Source: Microglena sp. YARC (Eukaryota > Chlorophyta > Chlorophyceae > Chlamydomonadales > Chlamydomonadaceae). Taken from it: a DNA stretch of 64,000 nt. This document shows, piece by piece, positions 39,838 through 51,170 of this stretch (the stretch's first letter is position 1; every line of letters begins with the position of its first letter). The stretch is taken from the NCBI GenBank assembly GCA_022414725.1, contig CM039462.1, positions 4,516,661-4,580,660 of the forward strand. Direction: 5' to 3'. The position numbers and the translations under genes were made by a program. A model generated the notes under the pieces. It made no database searches and was not told where the DNA came from. It saw nothing but the letters and a program-made list of their open reading frames with translations.

Positions 39838-40203
39838 TTGATTTCTGCTACGACCCCATGGTCCACTCCTACTGATAATTGTCCTGACACCGATTGGTTT
39901 ATAGATAGTGCCGCAGGCCGATCGATTAGTGGCACGCAATCGCTGTTTTCAACCCTCACTTTCATGGCTAATGCGCCGTCTGTGCGGTTTGGAGATGGGG
40001 TTGTGCAGCAGGCTACGGGTGTAGGAACGATTTTTCTGGCCAGTGAATGGCTAACTGCCCCCATTGTCCTGACCAATGTTCTCTACATCCCTGACTGCCC
40101 AGTGAACCTTTTAAGTGTTCATGCTACTGCCAAATCTGAGGACTGTGTCATATCTTTTTCTGAGCATACCTGTGTTGCAAACAAAGGGACTAAGACCCTT
40201 TGA
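39838..40203 (+). pseudogene. Copia protease region
   Basis: The frame reads DTDWFIDSAAGRSISGTQSLF near 39886, then FGDGVVQQATGVGTI and LYIPDCPVNLLSV. The copia aspartic protease motif is normally DSGA; here it is DSAA, so the glycine after serine is changed. A stop at 40201 separates it from the next part. Confidence 0.75.
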
Positions 40204-41439
40204 CTGTCCCTGCCTCAATAGGTGGTGTGTATCACTTTCTGGCCCATGGTTGCACTGTTCCTGCCTTAGCTACTGTAATTTTTGAGCCAAGTGCTGCCCC
40301 CCCTCTCTCCCTGGTTGGGTTGTGGCATAGACGGTTTGGCCATCCAGGCCAAACCGCTATGCAAGAACTCATTAATGGGGGATTGGTGGAGGGATTACCA
40401 GCATTTCGCACAAACAGTTGCAGCGCTTTGCGCTGGACCCGTGTGACGCTTGCTGCGTCGGAAAGGCTACAAAAGAGTCCTTTCCAGAACGTAGGCGAGT
40501 AACACATGCACCGTTGGAATTGATACACATAGACCTGCAGGGCCCCTTTTGCATCGGTATTAGAATGGAGGTTTACCTCCTCGTGGCGGTAGACGATCAC
40601 AGCGGGTGGAACGCAGTAGTACCTATGCGCCTTAAGAGCGAGTCTGCGGGATGGATCATAGCAATTATCCGTAACTGGATGGGGCTCTTGCTCGGGGTAG
40701 CCTTCAGGTGCCTTCGTACAGATCAAGCGAAGGAGTTTCTTGTGCCAGAATTGACCAACTGGTTAGCAAGTGTTCAAGCGAAACATGAGGTTAGTTCCGT
40801 TTACTGTCCACAGCAAAATGGGGTGGCAGAACGGTTTCAACGCGGGTAGTCGCGTCTATGGCTAGGACTATGTTAATCGAGTCCGAAATGTCCAAAGGAT
40901 TTTGGACATACGCCTTCACCTGCGCTTCGTATCTCCGGAACCGCCTCCCCTCGAAGCGTGGAGCCACTCCTTATGAGCGGTTCTTTGGACAGGTACCTGA
41001 CGTATCCTTGCTGCGAGTTTTTGGCACTAGGTGCTATGTGAAGCTGTTAGACGGCAAAACTCGTAGTAAAACTGACGAACGCGCAATCCGGGGTAGGCTT
41101 GTAGGGTACTCCTCTATGAGTAAAGCTTACCAAATTTGGATCCCAGAACAGCACAAGGTTGTTGTAGCTCGTGACGTAGTGTTCTTCGAAGGATCCGGCC
41201 CAGGTCCTGTCCTTGGGCAAGTGCCTTATGACGGTAGCCCGTTCTCGGAGGCTTCCTCTCCCGCTGTCATTGGTGAAGGACCTTCAGTCGTGGTAGGTAT
41301 CGAACACGACGCTGCGCATTTAGTGAACGGCCCCGACGCAGGCTTCCACATGAACCTACGTTCTAGGAAGTCTGCTGAGCCGATTGATGCTGGTGTGCCA
41401 GCGGTCTGTGGGGGCACTGTTTTTGGGATCTTCAGATAG
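40200..41439 (+). pseudogene. Copia pre-integrase and integrase domains
   Basis: LWHRRFGHPGQTAMQ (about 40315) and, after a shift near 40410, CDACCVGKATKESFP form the HHCC zinc domain. The core follows with LIHIDLQGP, VAVDDHS, LRTDQAKEFL and YCPQQNGVAER, giving the D-D-E set. An extra G near 40843 ('cgcgggtagtc') creates a stop. The frame resumes as VASMARTMLIE, TPYERFFGQVPDVSLLRVFG, RGRLVGYSSMSKAYQIW and VVVARDVVFFEG. Integrase would insert element cDNA, giving the 5-bp TSD seen. Confidence 0.85.
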
Positions 41440-41772
41440 GGTGAATTTTGATTCTCTAGGAGCCCCTCCCCCCGCCTTGGTACGCATTTGCAGGTTGGAT
41501 TAGGTGGAGATGGGGACAATGTCCGACATGTAGAGACTCCAGGGCTACGGCCTGGAGCACTACAGCCAGAAGTGCCTCCGAGGGCATCTCCTGAAAATTC
41601 TAGTAGTCGCTCTATTAGCCTTGCAGGAAATGTTGAGGCTCGGCCGGGGTGTCCGATTTTGATTCACCCATGAGCACGCTTGTGCCTGGATGGATGGGTG
41701 CAAGTGGTGTAGGGGATACAGTGTCACCATTGCCTCCGCCTTGGGGGGAAGTATAGCTTCACTACCCCGAAT
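41440..41772 (+). other. Degenerate linker between integrase and reverse transcriptase
   Basis: Sequence such as 'ccagggctacggcctggagc' and P/S-rich frames fills this space, with several stops. Copia elements have a variable linker here. Confidence 0.5.
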
Positions 41773-43226
41773 TTGTTACAAGCTGATAGTACCAGTATAG
41801 TAACTCCTCTACCTGACGGTAGGCGAGCCCCTAGTCGCAGGATGTTGGGGGCTACTCCTGAGTTTGGTACCTTGTCTGCTGAGAGAGCTGCTACATTGGC
41901 TGCGGCTCAGGTGCGATACCCACCTGAGTTACCTCCAGCCCCTATTCTGGACCCAATTCCTCTTTCCCCTTCACTCGGTGTGGAAGAGCCTGAGCCTGCA
42001 GATGCTTTCATATCAGAACCTATCAACCTCACATACAAGCGAGCAGTTGCCCTTGATAACCCTGACAGGGAACATTGGCTTCTGGCCATGAGAGATGAAA
42101 TGGCATCTTTGGAAGGTCACCAGACTTGGACTCTAACCCCGCTGCCCCGTGGATGCAAAACCATCACTGGGCGGTGGCTCTTCACCATTAAAAATGGGGT
42201 AGATGGTCAACCAGAACGGTACAAAGCTCGGTTTGTGGCAAGGGGATTTTTGCAGCGTGAGGGCATTGACTATGACTTAACGTTTGCACCGGTTACCTCA
42301 AAAACAACCCTCCGTGTTTTTCTGGCTGGCCATGGTGCACCGCAAGATGTTTCCACGTCAGTTAGATATCAAAACGGCGTTTCTAAACGCAACCCTAGAA
42401 GAAGGCTTGACTTGTACCTTGCCCAGCCAGAGGGGTTTGAAGTGGCAAGGGCTTGGTCTGCAAGATCATCAAGTCCTTGTATGGCCTCAAACAGGCCCCC
42501 AGGTTGTGGAGCGCTGAGGTTTGTCGTGTGCTACGGCTGTGTGGTTTCCGTCCTACTGCCTCTGACCCTGCACTATTTGTCCGTCTGGAAGCTGATGGAA
42601 ACTGGTCCTGGGTCACCACCTATGTGGATGACTTCTGGCTAGCCCTTGATGAGCTCTTCTTATACATAGCTATCATAGAAATCATGCGCCAAGAGGGCTG
42701 GGCAGTAACAGAAATGGGCGTACCTCGAATGTTTGTATCACTCGACTGTGACCTTAGCCTCGATGCTGAGGGCAGATGTGATCAAATAGTCATCAGCCAA
42801 CGGACTGCCATTCAGGGTATGCTGGAACGGTTTAGGATTGGGAAAGGTGAAGCTACGAGAGCTACTGTTGCGGTCCCTATGGTCTCCGGGGCAGTAACTA
42901 CTCAGGCTGAAGGCAGCCGCGTGCTGCCCAATAACCGCCTATATTCCTCTTTGATAGGTTGCTTCATATATCTGTCTACTTGCACTAGGCCAGACATAGC
43001 TTACGCCGTAAGCTGTCTCTCACGATTCACATCTTGTCCAACGCAGGCTCATTGGCATGCTGCTATTCGGGTACTTGTATACCTTCGGACCCACCCCCGT
43101 CTTGGATTGGTTATAGCCATGCTCCTGATTTCTGTTTCAAAGCATATAGTGATGCTAGTTTTGGAGAGGATCTTGCAGGCCGTCGCTCCCAGACAGGTCT
43201 TGCTGTCCTGGCCTCTGGAGGGGTAG
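41773..43226 (+). pseudogene. Copia reverse transcriptase
   Basis: The domain begins near 42035 with YKRAVALDNPDREHWLLAMRDE, TWTLTPLPRGCKTITGRWLF, RYKARFVARGFLQREGIDYD and FAPVTSKTTLRVF. Two shifts near 42345 and 42400 move through MFPRQLDIKTAFLNATLEE and DLYLAQPEGFEV. The last frame (from 42453) carries IIKSLYGLKQAPRLWS, WVTTYVDDFWLA (catalytic YVDD), YSSLIGCFIYLSTCTRPDIAY and CLSRFTSCPTQAHWHAA. The order and motifs are diagnostic of copia RT. Confidence 0.9.
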
Positions 43227-43624
43227 TGAGCTGGGTATCAAAGCGCCAAATCACCCCTGCGCTCAGCACGGGTGAGGCTGAGTATCAAGCACTAGCTGCA
43301 GCAGCCAGGGAGGTTCAATGGTTAAAGCACCTAAGAGCTGACCTTGGTCTGCCTTGCAAGCTGGTTACCATTCGCTGTGATGCTTCAGTTTCTTTGTCCT
43401 GGTGTGCTGATTATAAGCATGAACCCAGGGCAAAGTATATTGATATTATCCATCATTATGTGAAAGACTTGGTACTAAGCAAGCGCTTGGGTACTGTTAA
43501 GGTACACACATCCCTGCAGGTGGCTGACACCTTCACTAAACCTCTCACAGCGGATGTGTTTTGGTCTATGAATGGGATGTTGGGACTGGTGGATGTGAAG
43601 GAGTTGAAGCCTCCCTCGAAATAA
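43034..43624 (+). pseudogene. Copia RNase H
   Basis: After a shift near 43090 the frame reads FKAYSDASFGEDLAGRRSQTG, SWVSKRQITPALSTGEAEYQ, IRCDASVSLSWC, RAKYIDIIHHYVKD and VADTFTKPLT, then stops at 43624. These are the standard copia RNase H signatures with acidic D, E and D positions present. Confidence 0.9.
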
Positions 43625-44502
43625 TTTGTTACGTACACCTTCACACAGGTGGAGTGGTGCTTGGCGGAATTTATTTCCTGACTCTGTTGTATTATTGTTT
43701 TCAGTTCTTCTGTTGTCTCAACGTGAACTTCGGATATATCCCCTCATTAATTGATACCTCTCTTGTATGTTCAGCTCGATATAGAAAATCTAGGTTAAAA
43801 GTCTACGGCTGCTGAACACATAGGTTCCTGGCACACCCGGCTGACCTACAAGATTAAGTATATTTTTTGGATATATCTGGTTGGTTACACCTGTGGACCC
43901 TGTGGGTTCACACGGTGAATAATTCTGATTGAACCTCTCATTATTTTTCTGTCCTTTGTACTCTCCTTTGTTTTTTTATTCAGGTGGTTTAAATAGCTTA
44001 TGCCTGGAAGGGCATTGTTTGTCAACAGCTGCCAAACACTTAGGTTTGCGCACACTAGACTTACTTGATGGATTTATTCTAGCCTTGGGATGTTTATCTG
44101 GTTTGTTACCCTAAGCACCCTTGTGGTGCACAACAGGCATTAAGTAATTGGTTTCATCTTGTGTATACGACTGCACTGTATTGGCAGTTGTATTGTGTGG
44201 TTGAGTGTATAGTATATTTTACTGCACACTTTAATCCTGTGGGATTAAGACTTTCAGCTAGACGAGAGTAGTTATAAGTGTGTGCACTGGTCTGTCCACG
44301 CACACATGGATTTAGCTCTACCCTGATTGGTACTTACTGTTGATCCTATTTTCCCCTGGACAGGGAGATTAGTTGGAATATAGTGATCTGAAGATTTTGT
44401 GTGTTTCCCGTGCACCTATAAACAGGTGGAGATATGATTATACTTCGGTTTTTAGGCTACGGTTCTTTCTTAGGTCTTATGTGATAGCAAAGACAGGTGG
44501 AG
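43625..44502 (+). other. Copia 3' non-coding region with repeated polypurine motif
   Basis: About 880 bp without a supported frame. The decamer 'acaggtggag' occurs three times, at about 43646, 44424 and 44493. The last directly precedes the 3' LTR and is the likely polypurine tract. Confidence 0.6.
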
Positions 44503-44770
44503 TATCAGCGCTAGCTTTCTTATGTCTTTTCTATCGTGTGTCTTCCTCAGGAATGACACAGGTCAATGTCTTTTACACCGTCTTGTCACTCGTAGGTGTC
44601 AAGAAGGTACCCATGGTTACACGTGGTTCTAGTAAGCCCCGTACCCTAAGTCATGTTGGCGGCACGCCTGTCAACCTTAAGTCTCTACCGAGACTCTGTA
44701 AATTATTCGCAAAGCTTCCAAAGCTTTAGTTTCCTCCCTTCCGTTCGAAGTCTAGCTTTATAAGCTGACA
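44503..44770 (+). repeat. Copia 3' LTR
   Basis: 268 bp, beginning TATCAGCG rather than TGTCAGCG and ending GCTGACA, followed by the TSD ATACG. Confidence 0.9.
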
Positions 44771-44904
44771 ATACGTGAGTACATGCCCTTGTACCCATCG
44801 ACCATATGTCTACCCTTTTGCACATGATCTCAGCCATTCGCATTCTTGGATCCAACCTATACAACAGATATGTCCTGCGCGTCTACAACACAGCCCCCAG
44901 GCCC

Positions 44905-44954
<50 letters not shown>

Positions 44955-46110
44955 ATCATTATTTTCCCATGGCCAGGCTCAGGCCGATTGTTAACAAGAA
45001 GTTGGTATGAGAGAACTAAGCACACTAAAAATAGTCAGCACAAAAGAAAAGCAGAGAGATATAGTCTAAGAAGCTGCAGCATAGGCAGTCTGCCCAAATG
45101 AAGTTGCAGCCCAAAAATCAGGACAAGTTAGGCTGGCTGCTCTAAGCAAATCTGTAGTTTATTTGAAGGGTTTTTTGTGTGCAGTGACCAGTCTGTAGAG
45201 AACATCTCGTAACCAAATGAAGAAATGGGGGACTTCAGCTGAGTAAGAAAATAAGGCAAGGTTGTGGGTCAGGAAACGCCCTTTCCAACGGGCCTTTACA
45301 ACAATGTGATTCATATGAGCGTACAAGCACAATTTGCCTCAAAATGTATAGTGGATATAGGGATCCCACCTCCTCTCTGACGACCAGGTGTTGAGTAAGT
45401 TGCGAGTTGCAGATGTTGAGTTGAGTTGAAAGTTCCTAAGTTGTTGAGGTGCAAGTTGCGAGTTGTTGACTTTCGAGTTGTTGAATTGTTGAATTGAATA
45501 TTCATTCAGCAACTCAGAGTTGTTGAGTGAGTTGTTAACTTGACTTGAATTGCAAGTTGTTGAGTTGCAAGTTGTTGAGTTTGTGTGGCATCGTACAGTG
45601 CCAGTGTTAAGGTGTAGCGCCATTAGGGGGAACAGACAGACGGGAAACGGGTGAATATGCCCTACCCCCCTCACCCCCACCTCCCCGCGCATACAGGGGG
45701 GGGGGGGGTCCACAAAAAAACACGAACGGAGAAAGTACAAAAAACGCATACTATCTATCTTAGTAGGCAATGTAGCAATATTCAACACATTTGTTTTTAA
45801 TTGTGAAAGGTGTTTCACCCCAGGAAGTGGGTCTCCCTACACAAACCAGGGTCAGCGAGGATTCAGTTTGAATGGCATTGCCACAAAAGAGTAAGCTCAC
45901 TTAGGAACGGTGGGGGATACCGACCCTTGAGGCCTCGATCAAACGAACATTCACCACTTCCCCTATTGACCACGGCAGACAAGCAATGGCTTTGAATCCT
46001 CTCCCTTTCCTTTGGTAGGACTGTCTCCTCGCCGTCGCTGGTGGTACTGAGGACATCCGCCTCACAACAAAAGACATCTGTCTTGTTCTTGATCGGCAAC
46101 TGATCTTGAT
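44771..46110. other. Intergenic: poly(C) of 47 and TTG-rich repeat
   Basis: 44908-44954 is an uninterrupted run of 47 C. 45395-45590 is built of 'gttgagttgcaagttgttgag' variants. 45700-45710 is a G run, and 45800-45905 repeats the segment seen at 7225-7335. No gene is supported. Confidence 0.6.
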
Positions 46111-46498
46111 CTACAGCTGATGAACAATTGATTGGTCTATGACTGATCTTGATCTACAACAGTTTTGGCGACGATCAGTCACTCTTGCATGCCTGCTTGC
46201 AGGCACGCCTTTGACTACCCCTGAAACTAAGCTCGCATGCCAGCACACATGACCTTTGGGTGGGGGGAGGGGACTTTTGTGTCGGGGGAGGGGACTTTCG
46301 GGTTGGGGAGGGGCAGGGGACCTGGCAGCTGCATTGCCGCACGTGTAGGAGGAGGGGGCGGTGGCGTTCATGCGGTTGGCAGCGTTACCTAGCCCCCTAC
46401 TGATGTACTGCATGCACATTCTATTGCTGCTCTCCTGTGCCTGATAGGCATCCAGGCAGGCCTGGGTGGTGAAGCCATATCCAGTGTACACAGCGCAG
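46111..46498 (-). CDS. Exon A of block 2, probably terminal
   Basis: From 'gcctgcag|' in phase 2. It encodes CAVYTGYGFTTQACLDAYQ, SNRMCMQYISRGLGNAANRM and SSYTCGNAAAR, then P-rich sequence and a unique end with CWHASLVSGVV and NCCRSRSV to a stop at 46111. If it is the last exon, the nine exons sum to 1842 nt, divisible by three (613 residues). A possible donor 'cccaaag|gtcatg' near 46250 would change the end. Two copies of its 5' edge lie upstream at about 46605-46640 and 46690-46735. Confidence 0.65.
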
Positions 46499-47092
46499 CT
46501 GCAGGCACAAGGGCAGGGTGCATATAGTGATGTAGGGGTGAAGGGCCAGGGTAAAGGGATTACAGTTGATGTTTATGATTTAAGGTTTAATGTTTAGGGC
46601 TCAGGCAAGCCTGGGTGGTGAAACCATATCTGGTGTACACACAGGCAGGGGTTCAGGTTTTGAGAGGGGTTCAGGGTTTAGGGGTAGGCATCAAGACATG
46701 CATGGGTTATGAAGCCATATCCGGTGTAGACACCACATATTCAGACTCAGGTTCAGGGTTCTGAATTAAGTTGTACAAAATGCATACATACAGCAGCAGC
46801 AGCAGCAGCAGCGACAGCAGATGCAGCAGCAGGAGACACATCAGCCTCATCGTCGTCGTCGTCATCGTTTTTTTTGTTGGGGGGGGAAGGGTGGGGGTGA
46901 GGTGGTGGTGGTGGTGGTAAGGGGCCTGCACGCACCCAAAGCACCCACCGTATATCCATATTGTGGCGGTCATCGTGTGTGTCTGTGTGTTTTGGGGATG
47001 GTGGTGGTGTGTGTATATGTGTGTGTGTGTGCTTGCGTGGGGGATGGTGGTGGTGGGTGGGTGCGTGTGGGGGGTAAGGGGCCTGCACGCAC
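46499..47092 (-). repeat. Intron with exon-edge copies and microsatellites
   Basis: It contains partial copies of the A exon start ('gcctgggtggtgaa.ccatatc.ggtgtacaca'), 'cagcagcag' and 'gtcgtcgtc' stretches, and GT/GGT-rich sequence. Histidine- and proline-rich frames are artefacts. Confidence 0.6.
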
Positions 47093-47313
47093 CCAAAGTA
47101 GTCATCCCCAGTGTTCTCCTCCAAGTCCATGAGGTCAAGGTCATCACGGTCATCAGAATCCTCAAAGTCCTCAGGTAAGGGCACGCACTCAGGCATGGAC
47201 TGGACAAAGCTCCCGATGCACTCTTCCTTGGCTGCTACAACGGCATCCTCACTCAAGTTGCGCGTGTAGCAGCTCAGGTGGAAGAATCCACTGGCGCCGG
47301 AGGGGCAGGGTCC
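47093..47313 (-). CDS. Exon B2 of block 2
   Basis: Same length (221 nt), borders and phases as 53013-52793, with near-identical sequence including HLSCYTRNLSEDAVVAAKEEC and the acidic tail. Confidence 0.75.
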
Positions 47314-48650
47314 CTGTGAGGTGTAGGGTGAGGTGTCGGTTTGAGAGTGAGCCAGATAGGTTAGAGTGTGTCAGCTGAGGTAATCATGTCCATCTAATCC
47401 AGTCAGGCTGGGCACATGTGAGGTGAGGCTTGATCATGTGAATGCGGTGTGGTTAGTTGATGAGCCAGGCCCCCCTTATTCATCCCCAATGATGTGAATT
47501 CGGTGTGGTTAGGTGATGAGCCAGGCCCCCCTTATTCAGCCCCAATTATGTGAATGCTGAGTGGTTGATGATGGGCCAGTCTGAGGTCCCTGTGGGGGGT
47601 AGGGTGAGGTGTCGGTTTGAGAGTGAGCCAAATAAGCAAGGTTTGCCAGAGGACCAGGGTCCCTGAGAGATGATGCCTAGAGTGAGGTGAGGTTAGGGTT
47701 TAGCAGCTGAGGTGATAGTGTCCATGAAAGCCAGTTGGGCAGGGTCCTTGTAAGGGGGCACTCAGTGATGTTCATGCTGTGCGGTTAGGTGATGGGCCAG
47801 TCCAGATGGCAGGCTGATGGCAGGTTGATTGAAGGCTAAAAGCAGCAGGTGATATAAAACTGTCCTTAAATTTTGTGATGCGGCTACAGGGCAGCTCCAC
47901 TGCCCCTTGCAGCCAGGCCTCCCTTATTCAGCCCCAATGATGATTGAGCTTTTAGGCGGAGGCCGGTTCAGGTTTTGGCTTAATCTTGAAAATAGGGACC
48001 ACGGAGAGGCCCAGGAAGAAAACATGCTTTTTGTGGGATTCAGGTACAGTTCAGCTACACTGCCCCTTGTGGCAAGGCCCCCCTTATTGATCCCCAACGC
48101 TGATTGGGCCTTGGGCAGGAGACAGGTTTAGGTTTCGGTCCAATGTGGCAAATGGAGCCTTCAGGGAGGACCAGCAAAAGAAAGATAGTACTGTATGAAA
48201 AAAAGCAATGATGCAAAAACAAAACAAAACAATACACCAACCTGAGCTCCTTACAGCCCAGTGCATGTTTTTTTTCCCGCTATGTATAGCGATCGCTAGT
48301 TTTGACCCCGTTTTAGCGAAATTATAGCTATAAGAACGAAAGAATATGTTTGTTTGTTTTTCCCCCTAAATGGCCCTAAAAAGCTGAAAAGGCTATTAAA
48401 AGTTGTAAAAAAGCACCTAAAGTGCTGTCCCTGGAGGAGGCCTAAAACCATAAGCTAGGGGAAAAACACTTCCAAGTTTGAAAAACAAATCACAGCCCAG
48501 TGTTTATGTTTCCTTCCTCTAAACAGCTCCAGGCAGGTATGAACAGAACTCCAACCTCCGCTGCAGACAGTTCCAAATTGAAACACACCACCCTCAGCTC
48601 TAAACAATTCCGAATGCTTTCAAAACAAAACAACAACCTGAGTTCCTTCA
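47314..48650. repeat. Intron of block 2 with duplicated segments and dispersed-element copy 2
   Basis: 'gatgagccaggccccccttattca.ccccaat' recurs at about 47460, 47517 and, in variants, near 47905, 48070 and 53310. 47590-47830 matches 53030-53240 of block 1 ('gccagaggaccaggatccctgagagatgatgcctagagtgagg'). 48285-48455 is the inverted copy of the element at 24215-24375. Confidence 0.6.
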
Positions 48651-48654
48651 CACT

Positions 48655-48857
48655 CATAGCTTTTATTTTAAGCTACGAGCAGCAGCTTCTAGGCAGCTCC
48701 CTGAGCCAGCCACTGGGCCAAGCCCGAAGATGGCAACTATACAGGAAAGTTAGTTGTGCCAGCTTCAAGGTGCACTAAGTTGCACCAGGTTTGGCTGACT
48801 AGCCAGTTAGGGGAGCTGCCTAGAAGCTGCTGCTCGTAGCTTGAAATAAAAGCTATG
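48655..48857. mobile_element. 203-bp MITE family, copy within the block 2 intron
   Basis: The ends are 'catagcttttattttaagctacgagcagcagcttctaggcagctcc' and the inverted 'gggagctgcctagaagctgctgctcgtagcttgaaataaaagctatg'. The flanks TTCACACT (48647-48654) and CTCACACT (48858-48865) match at 7 of 8 positions. It has no counterpart in the matching intron of block 1, so it probably inserted after the block duplication. Confidence 0.85.
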
Positions 48858-49423
48858 CTCACACTTGATGTTGCTTGTGGGGGCAGGGGAAGCCATGCCG
48901 TTAGATGATCAAAACAAAACAACAACCTGAGTTCCCTCACACTTGATGTTGTTTGTGGGGAGGTGGAAGCCATGCCGTTATATGATGTGAATCATCCTCT
49001 GAATTACACTGTGATGTATAAAATTGTAAATAAAAGACCAACATCGTTTTACTGCTCTCTCCTAGTGCGTGTTGGTCCCCTCCTGGGTCTGGTAGACGGC
49101 CACCACCACCACCACCACACCATCACCACCGCAACAAAAAACACCAACACCAGCACTACTACCACAATCTGAGCACCTAACAGCCCCACCACTACTACCA
49201 CAGCAATCGGAGCTCCAAACAGCACCAAACGGCCCTATAAGAAAACACCAACCTGAGTTCTATTGCACTCGACTAAACATGTAATAAAACACCAAACAAA
49301 CAAAACAACCTGAGTTATATTGCGCTCGACTAAACAAGTAACAAAACACCATGCTCACAAAAACAACCTGAGTTCTATTGCCCTCCACTAAACACGTAAC
49401 AAATCACCAAACAAAACACCAAC
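48858..49423 (-). repeat. Degenerate copies of the A' exon end in the intron
   Basis: At about 48925-48985 and 48858-48905 the minus strand reads 'ggcatggcttccac..cccacaaacaacatcaagtgtgagggaactcaggttg', matching the A' exon end and donor. At 49245-49423 shorter 'gaactcaggttg' copies with roughly 60-bp spacing continue up to the true donor. A CAC microsatellite lies at 49100-49200. Confidence 0.65.
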
Positions 49424-49598
49424 CTGAGTTCCAGTGCACTCGATGTTGTTTGCGGGAGCAGTGGAAGTCATGCGGTTAGCTGATGATCCCAAGCCATAAT
49501 CTCTGTAATCCTCACAATCGCTATTGGTGTTCTCCTGGGCCTGGTAGGCGGCCAGACAAGTGGCAGTCTCAAAGGCATAGATGATGCCAGTTCCACAG
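49424..49598 (-). CDS. Exon A' of block 2
   Basis: Same length (175 nt), borders and phases as 54348-54174, with 58 codons including FETATCLAAYQAQENTNSDC and DYGLGSSANRMTSTAP. Three further copies of the exon-end/donor sequence lie downstream (about 49245-49390). Confidence 0.75.
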
Positions 49599-49711
49599 CT
49601 GTGGGGTGGGGTGGTGGTGGTGGTGGTGAGGGAGTGTGTGTGTGTTTAGGTAGTTGGGTAGGGGTTTTTTGTTTTGTTTTGGCAAGGGGGTAGGTGGTGT
49701 GTGTGTGTGTG

Positions 49712-49756
<45 letters not shown>

Positions 49757-50160
49757 GGGGGGGGGGGAGCACATTGGGATCCACGCACTCAGCAGTCTCA
49801 CATGTGTAGATGGAACCGGCCGTCACAGTGAAGGTGGCGAGTGTTTGTGTGTCTGTGCCTAATGTGTGCACCAGGCATGAAGGGTGGGGTGGGGTGGGGG
49901 GAGGGCAGAAGCACAACCACCAGCACATCCACCAGCTCCAGCACCACCACTAGTACCAGCGTTCATGCCGGCTCCACCACCACCACCACCACCACCTATA
50001 CAACCTGGGGGCATCCTCAAGGAGCCTGCAGTGGCAGTCACCACCGTCGGTGCTGCCACCACCACCACACCACTACACCACTTGCATCAGCACCACCAGC
50101 ACAACAACCATCACTGCCACCAGAACCACTGCCACTAGCACCAGCACCGCCCCCTCGCAC
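49599..50160. repeat. GT/GGT microsatellites and an exon-end remnant between B1 and A' (block 2)
   Basis: It contains (GT)n, a G run at 49740-49767, and CCA repeats. At about 50045-49990 the minus strand reads DCHCRLLEDAPRL, a decayed version of the end of B1 (GCNSRVIEVASNI). The matching intron of block 1 has two such remnants (see 54349-55171). Confidence 0.6.
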
Positions 50161-50329
50161 CCGTAGATATTGCTGGCAACCTCAATGACCCTGGAGTTGC
50201 AGCCGGCACCAACAGCTCTCTCCTCGAATGACTCCAAGCACTCGTCCTTGGCCTCCTCCACGCGAGAGACACTCAAGCGAGCAGTATAACAGCTGAGGTG
50301 GTAGGCCCCGGGGGGGCCACGGCAAATAT
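50161..50329 (-). CDS. Exon B1 of block 2
   Basis: Same borders and phases as 55340-55172 ('cccctcag|', 'tacgg|gtgcgag'). It encodes ICRGPPGAYHLSCYTAR, EEAKDECLESFEERAVGAG and CNSRVIEVASNIYG. Only a few codons differ from block 1, so the block duplication is fairly recent. Confidence 0.75.
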
Positions 50330-51138
50330 CTGAGGGGTTAGGATGGTGGGTGGGTGGGTGGGAATGGGGCAGGGGTGGGTGGGAATGGGGCAAGGGGTGG
50401 GTTCAGGGCTTAGGATAGGGTTTAAGATGGTAGGTGGGTGGGCAGATGGGTGGGTGGGTGGGGGTGTGGGGGTGTGGGGGGCGTATATATGTGAGTGTCC
50501 ATCTGCGTGGGTGGGTGGAGAGTCAGTGTGGTAGCTGAGAGATGATGAAAAACTGTTATGACGCCACTGATAAGTGTATTTGTGGGATGGGTGTGTGTGT
50601 GGGCGGGAGGGTGGGGAGTTTCCGTTTCACACTCAAACTCAAAGTGTGTATCCCCACGCAATATCATAGCCACAAGGGACCATTCAGGATCCATTGCAAA
50701 ACCGAAGAAACAACAAGGAGTTGAAAAGCAACTGCTGCCCCGACTGCCCCAATTGTGCAGCCACAATCGAACAACTTTGTTGCGATCGATCTTCACAAAC
50801 AGCTGCGACAACCACCACCACCACCACCAACCACCACCAACCACTACCACCACCGACCACCACCACCACCAACCACATCTTTACACACAGCTGCGACAAC
50901 CACCACCACCCACCACCAACCACATCTTAACACACAGCTGTGACAACCACCACCAACCACCAACACCAATAACAACAACCACATCTTGACACACAGCTGC
51001 GACAACCACCACCAACCACCACCACCACCACCACCAACCACATCTTTACACACAGCTGCGACAACCACCACCAACCGCCACCACCACCACCAACCACATC
51101 TTTACACACAGCTGCGACAACCACCACCAACCACCACC

Positions 51139-51170
<32 letters not shown>

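Larger units (their letters stand above)
38072..44770 (+). mobile_element. Complete Ty1/copia LTR retrotransposon with 5-bp TSD
   Basis: Two LTRs (38072-38338 and 44503-44770) begin TGTCAGC or TATCAGC and end GCTGACA, a 7-bp inverted repeat. The 5-bp TSD ATACG lies at 38067-38071 and 44771-44775. Between them are Gag with a CCHC knuckle, protease, integrase, RT and RNase H in copia order (integrase before RT). The LTRs differ at about five positions, which suggests recent insertion. Yet the coding region carries about eight frameshifts or stops, so this copy cannot encode a functional polyprotein as sequenced. Confidence 0.9.

Noticed and set aside
49468..49928. Proline/histidine-rich frames next to exon A'
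   Set aside because: Out-of-frame readings of GT and GGT microsatellites; the true exon frame is set by its paralogues.
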